Part shown: positions 1 to 13,131 of the stretch, one piece after another | How positions within the stretch are numbered: position 1 is the stretch's first letter | How the letters are laid out: every line of letters begins with the position of its first letter | From: Prototheca cutis | Taxonomy: Eukaryota > Chlorophyta > Trebouxiophyceae > Chlorellales > Chlorellaceae | Length of the DNA stretch: 64,000 bases | Direction: 5' to 3' | NCBI GenBank assembly: GCA_002897115.2 | Contig: BCIH01000002.1 | Location: 635,789 to 699,788, forward strand | The notes under the pieces: model-generated | What the model was told of the DNA's origin: nothing | Database searches by the model: none | Seen by the model: the letters and a program-made list of their open reading frames with translations, nothing else | Position numbers and translations under genes: made by a program

Positions 1-1
1 C

Positions 2-442
2 AAGGGGTCGCCGCCGACTGCCGAATCGGTGAGCTTTCAACGTGCCGCGATCGACAAGGGCTACGGCGCGGCACTGAGCATCGATGCCAAGAGCGGTGAG
101 GCGCTGGCCGGCGCGGCTGACGCCCGGCTGGCGCTCGCCCGGGCGCTCATGGCCCTAGGTCAACCGGCCGAGGCGGCCGCCGAGCTGGAAAGCGCGGCAC
201 GGACCTATGACGCAGCACTGGCCACACCCGAGGCGCTGGGAGGGTGGCAGGACCGGGCGGACGTGCGGTACAACCGCGCGTGCTGCCTGGCTCTGGCAGG
301 CGATGCCGCCGGCGCGCTGGGCATGCTGCGCCAGCTGGCAGCCGCGGGAGCGCTGGACGAAGCGGCTGCGCGCAACGACCCAGACCTGGCGCCTGCGTTT
401 GCCCTGGCAGCCGCGCATGAAGCCATCCAAGGAGGTCCTTGA
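2..442 (+). CDS. TPR-like protein, C-terminal exon (partial)
   Basis: The frame is open from the window edge to a TGA at 440-442, giving about 146 residues, so this is the last exon of a gene that begins outside. The sequence is alanine-rich and helical. It has tetratricopeptide-like helix pairs, for example around ALMALGQPAEAAAELE and RYNRACCLALAGDAAGAL, and ends in an acidic/alanine-rich helix. TPR folds are protein-interaction scaffolds. The NRACCLALAG stretch resembles C-terminal repeats of plant and cyanobacterial TPR proteins, but I cannot name an orthologue. The stop lies about 250 bases from the convergent stop of the importin-like gene. Function and localisation are unknown. Confidence 0.55.
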   Translation, partial: KGSPPTAESVSFQRAAIDKGYGAALSIDAKSGEALAGAADARLALARALMALGQPAEAAAELESAARTYDAALATPEALGGWQDRADVRYNRACCLALAGDAAGALGMLRQLAAAGALDEAAARNDPDLAPAFALAAAHEAIQGGP

Positions 443-689
443 CTGGGTGTCTGGTAGTTTTGTGGTGAGAACTGTGGTGCTGGTACTAGGCCGTCACGTT
501 CTGCGATGTGTTCCCTCAGTTATTCCTGCTTCTCCAAGTTTGCCCGTCTCCCCTCCCCCAATTTCATTGTTGCCTTTCATGCCGCGATGGATGTCGTTCA
601 TATGCATTCTCTCTCTGACAGCAGAGCAAGAGATCGTGCCAAAGAGAAGGATTCCCGACACAAAGAAAGAAGCAGCAACCCCCCAAAAC

Positions 690-3325
690 TCATGCCCGGC
701 GCATAGCGTCTGCGATTGTCCGGACCACGCGCTGCATGCCCCTGGATGCAGCCAGTCGTGCCGCAGGCTCGGTGGCATCGAGGTCTGGCGCCACGAGCAC
801 AGTGGCCTTGCGCCGCCCGGCCGCCGCAAATGGGCCCCAGTCCCAGGCTGCCGCCAGCACTGCATTGGTCGGCTCGGTCATCGCGCCACGTTGCCTGGCT
901 AGCGTCATGCCACCTTCCGTCCATAGCCTCAGCAGCTCGAGCTGGTGTGTGCCGGGATCGGCACTCCCCGTCTGCAAGCTGACCAGTGCCGCCATAAAAG
1001 CCACCAGCTCCAGAATCCGTGCCAGCTGGCGGTTGGGTGGTAGTTGGTAGTTGGTTGTGTTGGGGTGGGGGTGGGGGAAGGGGGGGTCGTCAAGGCATGA
1101 GGGCGGTGCTGAGGGTAGTTGTGGGATTGTGATCCCCTACATATATATATATATATATATATATCAACAGGAAAAGGAACACATGCACACACCGCATGCA
1201 AGGAATCTGGGGTTACCTCGTTTTAATCATCACCGCAATCCCTCCCCACTCCCTTGGCATACGTACCTTGGGCAGTCGGGTGGAAAGCGGGTGGGCTGTG
1301 AAAGAGGTGGCTATTGCACAGAGGAGCAGGGTGCCCTGTTCCCGGAGGGCCCCCAGGCAGGGTCCCCTGCCCTCCTCCGTCTCCAGTGGCAGCAGCACAG
1401 AAGACAGGAGATCCAGGGCCCTGGCCGACACCTCTGGCACCCGGCACTCGGCACACAGCACGGCACACCGCACGCTCGCGACTGCCAGCTGACCCCCAAG
1501 CGCCAACGGCTCCGATCGCAGCGTTCGGAGCGCCTGAAGCAGCACCGAGCCCACCGCGGTGAGCATTTCTATTGGAAGAAGTGGTGGCGATGACGATGCA
1601 AGGGCCATACCAGGCCAATGAACATCGTGCCCCATGCCGTTGGCAGCCAGCCCATCGCCGGCAATATCGCCAACTGCAAACGATTCGTGCCCCAACAGAC
1701 AAGCCAAGGCCGGTGCTTGGAGCAGCAACGCGAGCGCGACCATGCAGGCCTGGCGCAGTGCTGTGCTGGTCGTCGCTGCCACCGGTGCAGTCTCTGCCAA
1801 TTCTCCAGCTCTGGCCAGCTCCAGCGCAGCAGTCAGCACCCGAGCAGCCGGGGCACCACCAGGCTTGGCCAGGCACGCCACCACCCAACGGAAGAGCTGG
1901 GGGTAGCAGGGCCGGATGGCGGTGCTGGAAGCGGTGTCCAACATCAGGCACGCTGCCAGACACTGGCATGTCAGCTCTATCGGGCTGTCCTCGACGCAAG
2001 TGGGCGGCAATTCCGCGGCATTGGCAAGCTCCGCAGCTGCGTATTTAATGCGGTGATTTGGGAGGCTGGACGCTTGACCACGGAGAGTGAAGAGCCAGCA
2101 AGTCCGCATGGGCCACGACAACATGGGTCCATGCACCAGCCAACCACACCACCACCACAGCGGGCCCCCCCCCCAAAAAAAAATAAATAGAAAATTAAAA
2201 AAATAAAATAAAAAAAAATGTACAGTCTCCCTCACCGGCATTGGACCACCATGCCAGGACGGCCGAAGAGAGATGGGCGGCAAGCTGCCGCCTCCTGCCA
2301 CGCATTCCGACTGCACCATCTCCAACCGCATCAGCACTTTCGTCGTCGTCTTCGCTGGCCATTTGCAGCTCCAGCTCATGCAACATGGCCCGGGTGCGAC
2401 GGAGCATTGGTCTGCTCATGCCTAGACCGCTGTGGTTGCTCGCACCCGCTGGGCCCGCTTCGAGAATCAGCCCCACCAACAGAGACCACCAGCCGCCGTC
2501 GGCGCCGGCAGTGCGAGCATCGATAGCAGTGAAATCGGCGTGTACCAATGCCTGTTGCTGCTGGCGTCGGTTACCAACCGAGTGCAGCAGGCGGACCGCT
2601 GCTACAGCAAGAATCTCCGTTGCATGCTCGCTGGTACTTGTAGCAGTCAAGGCCCGTTGCAGCACGTCCACGAGCTGACCCACGGGGGTGGCCGGCTGCG
2701 CCGCCGCCGTGACCACCAGGGCAGACAGCGCCTTGGCCGCCGTATCTTCCAGCCTCGCATCCTGCGACTGGGTGGAATCTCTAGCTGTTGCTGACAGCCG
2801 GGAAGCTGCACAGATTTCAAGCGTCGTCGCCGCGACCGCCGCCAGCTGACCTGCGACGTCAGCATACTGCAGTGGAATTGGGAGGGGAAAAGGAAAGACT
2901 GTTATTTCCCCCTGTCGGCACGATCAATCCCGCATCATCATCAACAAACTGCGGGCCACTGCAAAAGGCTTCAAATCGCAGCGCCGCGGCATCCAGAGCA
3001 AGCCGACGCACCAGCGCTGCATCTCGGGAAGCCAGGAATGGGATCAGCGATTCCACGAGCACCGTGGCTGTGTGCAGGAGCTGGAATCGGAGCAGCATCC
3101 TCCCCGGATGCTCCTGGATGGCCGCAATGGCTACCTGAAGCAGCCTCAGGATGCCTGGAGCATTCCAGGTGGAATTCTTGTTTGAGCAGGTCCCGATGGT
3201 TTCTTTTGGAGCGGTCTGGTCCTTTGTACAGGAGAATGCTTCTCTCATTGCATTGCATTGCATCAGAGATCAGCACCAGCATCACAGTGACAAGGTCCTA
3301 TGGATATTTGCGCCCGCCCCCCGCG

Positions 3326-3364
<39 letters not shown>

Positions 3365-5555
3365 CACACAAAAAAACACGCCTTGTTGGACGGGGTGGGA
3401 GATGTCAGAAGCAGCGTTGCTGCCACCTTCCAAGCAATAAAACTCTGCCGGGTCCTTTTCTGAGATCCCCAGCATGTACAGGGCCATCTGCAACGAGTGA
3501 TGCAGCAATGGATGGAGGAATCGACGTATGGGTTCAGAAGCTCATTGCCCTGCTCAAAAGAATAAGGGTGGGGTAAAGATGGACGCCAGAGCATCCCCTT
3601 TCAACCCAAAGGTATTTCCAATAACCGCCAGCCACAGAAAGCCAACGGACCTCGATCGCCTGTTGTGCGGCAGGAGCAGTCTGCCGATGTGCCGCCTCCA
3701 CGGCATCGCACAGTAGGATGAGGAATCTCTGTGGTCCCAGGGCTTCTCCTGCCAGGCCAATCGTGGTACTCGACCACTGCCGCAAGTCTTCTGGGACGCC
3801 ATGTTCAAAACCCTCGCTTTCTTCGTCTTGGGCAGGCCACAAGGGCAAGGGAGCGTTCCCGCTGGCTGCTGCTAGCTGCCGGTCGGCAAATGCGGTGGGA
3901 GCCGGCTGTAGCACTCGAAACAGACAGCGCAGGGTGTCTGCAGCAAACTGGGCTTCCATAGCGGCGTCCTGGAAGGCCAAACCCTCCGCAGACTCCATGT
4001 CGCGTCTCCGTAGGGCCGGCAGGCGTCTACTGCAGGACGATGCCTCAAACAGGGTCTCCAACGCGGCGATGATACTCTCCGCAACAACTGACTCCAGTTC
4101 TATACACATGCCTTGACACGTCCGTGCCCCATCCAGCACCACGATCAGTGCCTGACATGGTTTGATCGTGATAATGATGATGAGAATGTGTCGCGGGACT
4201 CGTTCTTTTCTGTATCACTACAAAGCCCTAACCGATCCATGCTGTGTTCATGCTCCCAGCCTTGGATCCCACACGCCCTGGCTGCTTGTCCACAAGCCAG
4301 CCCTGTCCTACTTGGCGGAGCGTGCTCCCAACAGGCCCCGCCCCGCCCACCAGGCGGGCATTCTCTGGGCCAGCGCAGTAAAGGCCCAGAAAGCACCGAG
4401 CCGGCACGGGCAGTGTCCGGCCCTCCAGCGCCAGTCGGCCAAGCATCAACGAAACATCACGCAGAAAGTCCCCGCAACTGTCCTGACGGTTTCCATGCTC
4501 CAACACCTCCACAAGTACGCTGGAACCTACGGCTGGAGGGAGGGGGTTGTCATGTTTGAGCAGGTGCCAGTGTCACAGCGTCCTGGCCCCATGTGCCTGT
4601 TGCGGTTGCTGCTCAAGGGAATGACTCCCTGCGGCACCACCTCCGCCCGGCCAAGCACCATCCGCATCCAGACCCGTCCTTGCCTGTTTCAACAGTGTCA
4701 CCTTGCAGCAGCTGCTCAGCAGCTGCCGCGACAAAACGCCCTGCGGTTTCCCGACCCATCACATCAAGGCAGCCGCGGGGCACCCATGCTCCAAACGCCG
4801 ACAACGCCGCGCTTTCTTCGGCGGTCTGTTGCCCCGCCGCTCGTGCGTGCTCCAGCAGCGACTGCAGCGCTGACGTGGCGGTCGGGCACCATTCCCGGAC
4901 ACGCTGCGTCAGCGCTGCGAGCGGGTCGTCTGACGGCCGGATGGCCGCCGCTCGCAGTGCGTCCCCGGCCTCTTGCGGCAGCACAGTCAGGAACTGCAGC
5001 TGGTGAGCCGGCGCCAGGTGTCCTGCGATTTGGGGATGATGCAGGGTGCGATGATACTTTGATACCATGGCCTCTCAAAACCCGTTTGAACAAACAAGAA
5101 CCTCCCCCCCTGCAGAGGTGGTTGTCCCACGCAGCAGAGTATCTTTCATCTTTCCATCCGATCCACTCACCAAGGACCGACAGGGGCTGTTCCCAGGCGG
5201 GCACGGCCACGGCCACGGCTGCCAAGGCTAGGCAGCATGCCGTGGTCAGGGCTCCACTGCCAGGCTGATCTCCCAGCTGACCCAGCACAGCTACAAGGTC
5301 TTGCACCAGAACCGGCCAGGTGGCTGGACCGAGCTGGGAACCCTGGTGCCGACACTTCCAGACCAGCACCTGAGCAGCCTGGAGAGCCACGTCCAGTCCA
5401 GCAGCGGACGGATTTTTGATCAGGGGCAGAGTCGTGGCCCATGCCGCGTCGCTCTCCCTAAACTGCCTCAGCCAGGAGTCGGCTGCAGCCCTGTCCGCCG
5501 GCAGCGTCAGGGGCGAGCCCAGGGCCCGAGACTGAGCCACAAAAATCCCGTCCAT
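690..5555 (-). CDS. Importin-beta family nuclear transport receptor (importin-13/transportin-3-like)
   Basis: Large HEAT-repeat protein read leftwards from ATG 5555. Supported exons are 5555-5171, 5022-4702, 4526-4312, 4151 to about 3620, a middle exon near 3500-3385, about 3150-2922, 2866-2236, 2036-1267 and 1025-690; phases agree for the outer exons, while the two around 3600-3150 are approximate. The first two exons match the N-terminus of the IPO13/TNPO3/MTR10 group: a WLRQF helix, AAQVLVWKCR, then FLTVLPQEAGDALR and a later SAFGAWVPRGCLD helix. Family members bind RanGTP and carry cargo such as SR proteins into the nucleus; two RS-rich proteins are encoded elsewhere in this window. The C-terminal half is alanine/leucine-rich and diverged, so cargo cannot be predicted. 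One intron holds a long poly-C tract and another a (TA)12 repeat. Confidence 0.68.
1141..1164. repeat. (TA)12 microsatellite
   Basis: An uninterrupted TA dinucleotide run inside the last intron of the importin-like gene, just after a G/T-rich stretch (1040-1090). Confidence 0.95.
3326..3362. repeat. Poly-C tract followed by AC repeat
   Basis: About 37 C residues followed directly by AACACACAAAAAACAC. It lies in an intron of the minus-strand importin-like gene, so the transcript carries a GT-rich start followed by poly-G. Confidence 0.95.
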
Positions 5556-6005
5556 CGCTGCTCTCTACGCGCAGGTGCGTCATTCCATTCGTGGAATCAC
5601 AGCATTGGTAAGTAAAAATGCAAGCCTTACTGGCTTGATCTGGCGCCCACAGCCTGCACGGTCTTTGGGTGCCTTCGGTTAACGGCGCTGAGCTGCCGGC
5701 CCCAGGTCACCCGGCAGCTTGCAATAAACAGTAAGCAACATACAATTAATACTTCAGTTTTGCGAAGTATTAGCGTGACAGGCACGCAGGAACCATTGGG
5801 CTGCCGACAAAGGCACTGCGGGAACCAACCTTCCCAAAAGTTTTGCCCGCCGCAGATCACTTTGGTGCATGCAGCGACCGCGTGGAAACACGCGCGTGTG
5901 GTCCCCACGCGCAGTCGACCTGATGAGCTTGTCTTCTTGCCATCGTGACACTTGCTGGATTATTCTTTGCCATCTGGGCGTTCGTCGTCCCTCGCCGCCC
6001 ACCAC
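5556..6005. promoter_or_regulatory. Divergent intergenic region, importin-like / NDOR1
   Basis: 450 bases between two outward-facing start codons, so it should hold both promoters. It is more AT-rich than its surroundings at 5700-5775 and contains a perfect 9-bp inverted repeat (5747-5772). No convincing TATA box or small gene was seen. Confidence 0.5.
5747..5772. promoter_or_regulatory. 9-bp perfect inverted repeat
   Basis: TAATACTTC and GAAGTATTA flank an 8-base spacer (agttttgc). It sits near the middle of the div­ergent promoter region between the importin-like gene and NDOR1. It could be a dimeric transcription-factor site or a cruciform; no matching factor is known to me. Confidence 0.5.
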
Positions 6006-8137
6006 ATGGCGGATCGCCGGCTGCTGGTGCTGTTCAGCACCGTGACTGGCAATGCAGAGGTTTGTGTGCAACAGGGAGCTCTGGGGGTCATGGGCGTTTT
6101 CATGGCAGGGAACGATTTCATTCCACATGCACCGCTGCAAACCTAAATGGTCACAGTATCCCCCTTCCCTTACACCGCTCCAAGGACGTGGCAGAGCGGG
6201 TGGGGCGGGAGGCACTGCGGCGCGGCTGGCGTCCTCACGTCATGTCCACTGCCGCGCTGCGTGGATCATTAGACCCGCTACGTGGGTGGCCAGTGGTGGT
6301 GTGGGTGGTGTCGACGACGGGCCAGGGCGAGGCCCCGCCCACGCTGCGCACGCTGTGGCGTGCGTTGCTGGCACGGTCGCTGCCGGCCGACTTGCTGGCA
6401 GGACAGCTGTCAGCAGTGTTTGCACTGGGAGACAGCGGCTACGCGCAGTACAATGTTGCCGGCAAGAAGCTGTACCGGCGGCTGGAGCAGCTTGGCGCCG
6501 GCATGCTGGGCGCGGCTGGCCTGGGAGACGACCGAGCTGCCGGCGGCTACGAGGCTGCACTTGGTCCCTGGCTCACCGGGTTGTGGATGCGCCTCCATGC
6601 ATGCTTTCCAACCCCAGATGGCATAGTGGAGGTTGCCATTTTGCGGTGGTGGTGGGGTCCTTGTGTGTAGCCTGTCGAGTATTAGGGTTGTGTGCTTGGG
6701 TTTCCCTTGCCCATGGACAAAGTCAACTCCAAACCCATGCCAAATCCATTGCACCTTGTGACATGACAGGCAGACCCTACGGACCGCTTCACACAGCCGG
6801 AATGCAAGTGGAATTTGGAAGTGGATGGTACTGTCTCGGTGCCAGAAAACGGGGACAGCTGTCCGGCACTGCATTTATTGGCCAAGGTTCATGCGGCCTT
6901 TTGGGCGATTGAAGAAGCCGCGACGCTGGACGTGGAGGGTGGTACAACTGGGGCTGTGGTTCAACCAAATGGCAACGCCATGGGGGGGACGTGCATGCCA
7001 TCCACGCTATCACCGTCCACTGCTGATTCAGAGCTGGCTGTGCCAACTCTAACTGCTGCATTGGTGGAGAACCGGCGGCTGACAGCGGAAGACCACTGGC
7101 AGGACGTTCGGCATCTGGACTTCGAGGTGCCTGGGGCGCAGTACGAGCCAGGTGACATTTTGTCGGTCCTACCACGACAGGATTGGCAAGCTGTCTGCAC
7201 AATTCTGGAGGTGTGTGCACTTTTTTTGTGTGGAATAGGGAGAGGAAAAGGGGCTACCATGGGTACTGTTGCGCAGAGCATGACACGACTGACTGTAGGG
7301 TGCGCCCCTGCCAAAACACATTCCCCGCCATCAACTCACAGGGCTGTGGCGTGCATCCATGCAGCCAGGTAACGGTCTCGCACATAGCCCGGCCCGAGCT
7401 CACAATGAACTGCACTGCGGGGGAGCTCGTGACTGCGGTGCTGGATGTGGCCGCCGCATCGCCGCGCCGTACTTTCTTCGAGGTCTTGCGTGAGCATGCC
7501 ACGGCCCCGCTGGAGCGCGAGCGCCTCGAATATTTCTGCGATGCCGAGGGCGCAGCTGACCTGGCCACGTACAATCAACTGGAAGGTTGGTGGATGGTCG
7601 GTCGCACCTTTGCCAATGAGAAGCCAGACATGACATCATCTCCAACTGCAACCCCTATTCCCAAACTGCAGGCCGGACTGTAGTAGAAGTTTTAGCTGAT
7701 TTCCCTTCTGCTCGGCCTTCGCTGGCCTGGCTGCTGAGCTCCATTCCCAAACTTGTCCCCAGGGAGTTTTCAATTTCATCCTCACCGCTGGCACACCCAG
7801 GGCACGTGCACATGACCGTGGCGGTGGTCACATGGGTCACGCCCTACAAGCGCCGCCGGCGGGGCTTGTGCAGTACCTGGCTGGCCGGTCTGGGCCCCGG
7901 GGCCATTGTCCCAGTCAGCGTCAAACCGGGGATACTGCGTCTGCCCGCCGACCCTGCCACGCCCATCATCTGTGTGGGGCCAGGTACGGGCGTGGCACCC
8001 ATGCGAGCATTTCTTCATCATCGCGCAGCGCAGCAGGCGGCTGGCACCGGTATGCGTGTGCTGAGGTGTTTGTGCCAGTTTCCAAAACCGGTATGTGCAC
8101 TTGGACACTGCTTAAAGACCCTGACCTGATGTTACCT

Positions 8138-8227
<90 letters not shown>

Positions 8228-8839
8228 CACACACATGACGAATGCAATCACCCACCACACTGCAGACTGCGGGCCATGTGTGCTCTTCTTTGGCTGCCGG
8301 AATGCGGCCAAGGACTGGCTGTATGCTGAAGAATGGGCAGAGCTCGAGCGGACAGGGACGTTGACACGCCAGTTTCTCGCCGCATCCAGGGACCAGCCGC
8401 ACAAGGTTTATGTCCAGGACAGAATCCGAGATTCGGGCGCTGAAATGGCCAGTCTGCTTACAGAACGAGGCAAGTTTGTTTTTGAATTGTCAACTGAGAC
8501 TGTTGCCTTTGAATTTTTTTATTTCTGGGACTCGCTGTAGTGTGTGCTGTCTTTTGACAGACAGCAGAGGGAATGCGCCTGATGGCTCATGATGATGCAT
8601 TCATGCAACGTCGCAATGTGCAATGTGGAAAGACACCGAAATCCAGAAGGCCGCTGTCACGTCAACCCACAGGGGCATCGTTGTATGTGGCGGGATCGGC
8701 GGACAAGATGCCTTCCGATGTGGCAGCAGTGGTTGCAGAGATCCTCGAAGCACACCGGGGTGTCTCGCATGCGGATGCCCTGCGGGCCGTGCGCCTGTGG
8801 CAGGTCAAGGGTCGGTACCAAGTTGAGGCTTGGACATGA
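6006..8839 (+). CDS. NDOR1: NADPH-dependent diflavin oxidoreductase 1
   Basis: Seven exons: 6006-6059, 6185-6631, 6770-7210, 7369-7585, 7672-8049, 8266-8469 and 8673-8839. They join in phase to 635 residues, the usual size of NDOR1/ATR3/Tah18. Order: an N-terminal flavodoxin (FMN) domain beginning LLVLFSTVTGNAE, with STTGQGEAP and LGDSGYAQYN; a P450-reductase-like FAD domain with the REFSISSSP motif; and an NADPH domain with GPGTGVAPMRAF, FFGCR and a C-terminal VEAWT. The family passes electrons from NADPH through FAD and FMN to Dre2/CIAPIN1 in cytosolic Fe-S cluster assembly. The sixth intron (8470-8672) begins GCAAGT, a GC-AG intron, and only this donor restores the GASLYVAG motif. The fifth intron holds an 87-base poly-C tract. 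It is not a nitric oxide synthase or P450 reductase, because there is no membrane anchor. Confidence 0.93.
8139..8225. repeat. Poly-C tract (87 bases, one interruption)
   Basis: Cytosine run broken only by A at 8179, followed by AACACACACA. It lies in intron 5 of NDOR1 and ends about 40 bases before the 3' splice site, so the transcript has a very long C-tract near the acceptor. Confidence 0.97.
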
Positions 8840-9182
8840 ACAAGGGTGTACGGGCTCATTCCCAGTTCAGAGGCGTCTTCTGAAGGGAGGAATCTGCAAG
8901 AATTGTACGACATGTAACAGTGTCGACACAAAGAAAAAGGCGAGTATGCACCAGGCACGGTCCCAATGGTGACCTGGCACCGCCCCTTTGACGTGATCAG
9001 CAAGCTTCTGGCCACCTCGCAGCCAAGTCGGTCAGTGCGATCAGCGTGCGAGGCACGGACATCATCCCTGCCGACTCTCTCGTCAGCTCCAGAGTTGTGC
9101 TTGGCAGATTGTATTGAAACGAGCAGTGATCAAGTCGTCCTAGGAGGAGCGTCCGCCTGTGCCTGGTCAGGCTTCCGGAGCC
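8840..9182. other. Tandem intergenic region NDOR1-RAB2
   Basis: 343 bases holding the NDOR1 3' flank, with a TGTAAC about 75 bases after the stop (the TGTAA form used as a poly(A) signal in many chlorophytes), and the RAB2 promoter. No gene seen. Confidence 0.4.
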
Positions 9183-10136
<954 letters not shown>

Positions 10137-10780
10137 AATGGCTCGGCTTGTCTCGGCTTGTCCCGTCGTCGTAATCTTGTGTGAGGGGGCTGCATCTCCC
10201 GCTGCGTGGGCCGTGTTTGCGCACTACCCACCACTCCCCTCCCCTCCCATCCTCCTCTTTCTTATTTCTTTTCAACAGAATAAGAAATCCTACTACCGCC
10301 TTGCGTTGCCTGATTGTTCTGTGAGCTAACTCGTCTCCTTCTTCCCGCCGGAACCCTTTGCCCCAGTTAGAATTGACCCCCACGTCTTGTACTGCAGAAA
10401 GACACTGAGCGCCTGGTCCTGTGCATGCTGTCCAAAGTTCTGAATGCCCGGCGTCATGAGCAGTTGAAGCGGGGTCGAAGCGATGGGTAGAAGCGATGAG
10501 CCGCACAGACGTCATCGGGTATCATGGTAGTCACGAGTGCGGAGGGGTCCGTCAGCTCCTTCCGTGCATGCATGGATAGAAGGATGGACGGACGACGCCA
10601 GCATCGGTGCTCCTTCTTGCAATCAAACGCCATCGACCGTCGTTATATCAGCGAAATAAGAGGTAAACAATATAGGTGGGTGAATGAAGGGGTCTGAGCC
10701 CTGGGGCTACTGGGGAATCCAAACTGTTGGACTCCTGGGTTCAACCTCCAACCAGGCTACCAGCCGACACCATCACTCAC
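10137..10780. other. Convergent intergenic region RAB2-GME
   Basis: 644 bases between two stop codons. A short direct repeat (GAAGCGATG twice near 10478-10498) is visible. No gene, RNA or long repeat was recognised. Confidence 0.5.
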
Positions 10781-12164
10781 TCAGTGGCCTTCCTCGCCAT
10801 CGGCCAGACGGAGCGTTCCCAGCGCCTTTGGCGCGGTCGTGGCGACGATGGTGGACTTGGCATAGGCAGAGAGGTCAGCTCCCTTTTCCAGGGCCTCGCG
10901 TTCCAGCTCGCCCTTGATCCAGTCGTAGGTGATGCGCAGGCCGTCGCGCAGCTGAATGCTGGGTGCCCAGCCCAGCTTCTCGCGGATGAGACTGTTGTCA
11001 GAGTTGCGACCGCGCACGCCCTCGGGTCCCGGGATGTGCCGGATGGGCGTGGTCTTGCCCCCAAACCCCAGTACCATGCCCATCATGTCGTTCATGCTCA
11101 CCATCTCGTCCGAGCCCAGGTTCAGCGGCTCGGCGCAGTCAGACTTGGTGATGCGCAGGATGCCCTCCACGCAGTCGTCGATGAACGTGAAGCTGCGCGT
11201 CTGCTTGCCGTCACCCCACATCTCCACTTCATTTGTGGCGGTGAGAGCCTTGCGGCAAAAGGCAGCGGGAGCCTTCTCGCGTCCGCCCTTCCACGTGCCC
11301 AGCGGCCCGTAGATGTTGTGAAACCGTGCGATCCGCGTCTCCATGCCAAAGTCCTTGCCGTAGTGAATTGCCAGCTCCTCCGAAGCCAGCTTCTCCAGCC
11401 CGTACGCGTCTTGCGGCTTTGCGACAGCAATAGGCACGAGTGGGTTTGAGCGGGTGTCGGCCCGGCTAGTGGCGCTCGAGGGGCCTCACATTCTTGCGTC
11501 CTGCCCAAACAAACAATATGTCCACGCATCAACCAGCAGATCAGTGGGCAATAATATGAACCAGGAACCCAGGACACTGCACACATATCATCAATCAATC
11601 AAAATACCTGGGCAGGCCATGCGATCGACTCCTTGAGGCCACCACCTTCCACCTCGGTGTTGAGCTGCAGGCCCTCGGGGTAGATGCAGGCTGATGAGGC
11701 ATAAAAGTAGCGTTTGACCCCAGCCTGCCGTGCCGCCTCCATCATGTTGAAGGAAATCATGGTGTTGTTGTAAAAGATGACAGAGTGGTTGCTCTGGATG
11801 AAGCCCATGCCTCCCATGTCGGCCGCCAGGTTAAACACGTGGTCGGCGCCGGCAACCACCCGGGCGCACGCCCCAAACTCCCGCAGATCCACGAGATGGA
11901 ACTCGTGGCAAAAGGAGTCCTCCTGTGCGGAGGGAATTGTTGATGTGGGTGTGTGCAGCATGCGGTGGGAAATGGGATATTATCGAGGTTGTAGGGGGCA
12001 CTGGCCCCAATGTGGAGATCATGAGGCTCTTTCCATTATTGCCGGTGCAGTCACAATGTTTTGGGTTTACTCCTGACGCCTGTCCCCATGTCCATTGACA
12101 TTCTCCCAAGGCAAAAACGCAGATGAAGGGACATCAAGCGGGGGTACATGCGTGTCCGCCCACA

Positions 12165-12195
<31 letters not shown>

Positions 12196-12713
12196 CAGCA
12201 TGTACTCATTGCGCTTCCAGTCACAAGCAATGATGTGATGGCCTTCTGACTTCAGTCGCGCCGCAAGGTGACTGCACAACAACGAGTGGGAATACAACTC
12301 TGTGTGAGTATTGCATGCCATGCCATCACCCAGGAGCAGTCTTAGGAGGCATTGGCGGCGCCGAGCGGCCGCGCCCCAGGAATCACAAAGTGGTCAGCCT
12401 CGGCCCGCTCGGTTACAGTGCATGTATTCTTTGATGCAGCAAGACAATCCCAAAACCGAGCATTCCACACGAGAACCCCTGGCCTGGTGCGGTCTGGCAT
12501 CTCCAGTAAGATGCCAAATCTGGATGCCCAGGCAGCCACTGGGGCATTGAAACCCAGTTGGTTGCAGCAGCACCACCCATCGCACCTGGCGATGAATCCT
12601 CCAGCTCCCGTGATGCAAATCTTCAGCTTTTCCTCTGGCCAGTACGGCTCGAATGGGTACTTGGCCAGCCCACTGCTCTTCTGGTAAATGTCGGCTATTT
12701 TGGTGCTCGCCAT
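10781..12713 (-). CDS. GME: GDP-mannose 3,5-epimerase
   Basis: Four exons read leftwards, 12713-12586, 12271-12196, 11922-11608 and 11416-10781, give 384 residues (plant GME is about 377). The enzyme converts GDP-D-mannose to GDP-L-galactose and GDP-L-gulose, feeding vitamin C and cell-wall L-galactose synthesis in the cytosol. It belongs to the extended SDR family: the Rossmann glycine motif ITGAGGFIAS crosses the first splice junction, SSACIYPE holds the catalytic Cys, and YGLEK is the Tyr-Lys pair. ADMGGMGFIQSNHS and HIPGPEGVRGRNSDN are near-identical to plants. The donor of intron 2 lies in a (GT)n repeat. The gene is strong evidence for a green-lineage host. Confidence 0.97.
12172..12195. 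repeat. (CA)n microsatellite at a splice donor
   Basis: Plus-strand (CA)12; on the GME strand it is (GT)n, and its first GT serves as the 5' splice site of intron 2. Confidence 0.9.
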
Positions 12714-12868
12714 GGCGCACGGCAGGCTGGGAAGCGCGCAGTTAACGGCAGTGAGGCCTGTGTCCAATTTGATTTGATAAATGTGCAGTTACAGTTGCGT
12801 CGCATATGCATGCATGGAATCCTGGTTTGGTCGTTCAGGCAATTCGGTCTACGGATGATGAATATCGA

Positions 12869-12918
<50 letters not shown>

Positions 12919-13131
12919 ACCACACACACACACGCGCGCGATGGGAGCTGTGATGACGTAACCGATCCCTCACGCTCACGCACACCAACACCTAACCGAG
13001 GCGAGAGCTGGTCTAACGAGAGCTCGCGCCAGGGCAATCCTGCGTGATGCCAGACTGCGTTACAGCTTATAAAATGGGACGCACAAGGGGTTACGTTGCC
13101 ATGCAGTGTGAGGTTTTCCAAAATAAGCGCC
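12714..13131. other. Intergenic region upstream of GME, downstream of PES1
   Basis: 418 bases with the GME promoter and the PES1 3' flank. It carries a compound poly-C/(CA)n/(CG)n microsatellite and a TTATAAAA-like element near 13067. No gene seen. Confidence 0.4.
12870..12940. repeat. Compound poly-C / CA / CG microsatellite
   Basis: Forty-nine C residues (12870-12918), then a CA run and CGCGCG. It is 160-230 bases upstream of the GME start. Confidence 0.95.

Noticed and set aside
7183..7683. Alternative coding of NDOR1 introns
   Set aside because: Reading through introns breaks FAD-domain motifs; the spliced model matches the family throughout.
8235..8540. Open frames and poly-Gly/poly-Pro proteins across the C/G homopolymers
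   Set aside because: They only translate the homopolymer (poly-Pro or poly-Gly) and lie in introns or intergenic DNA.
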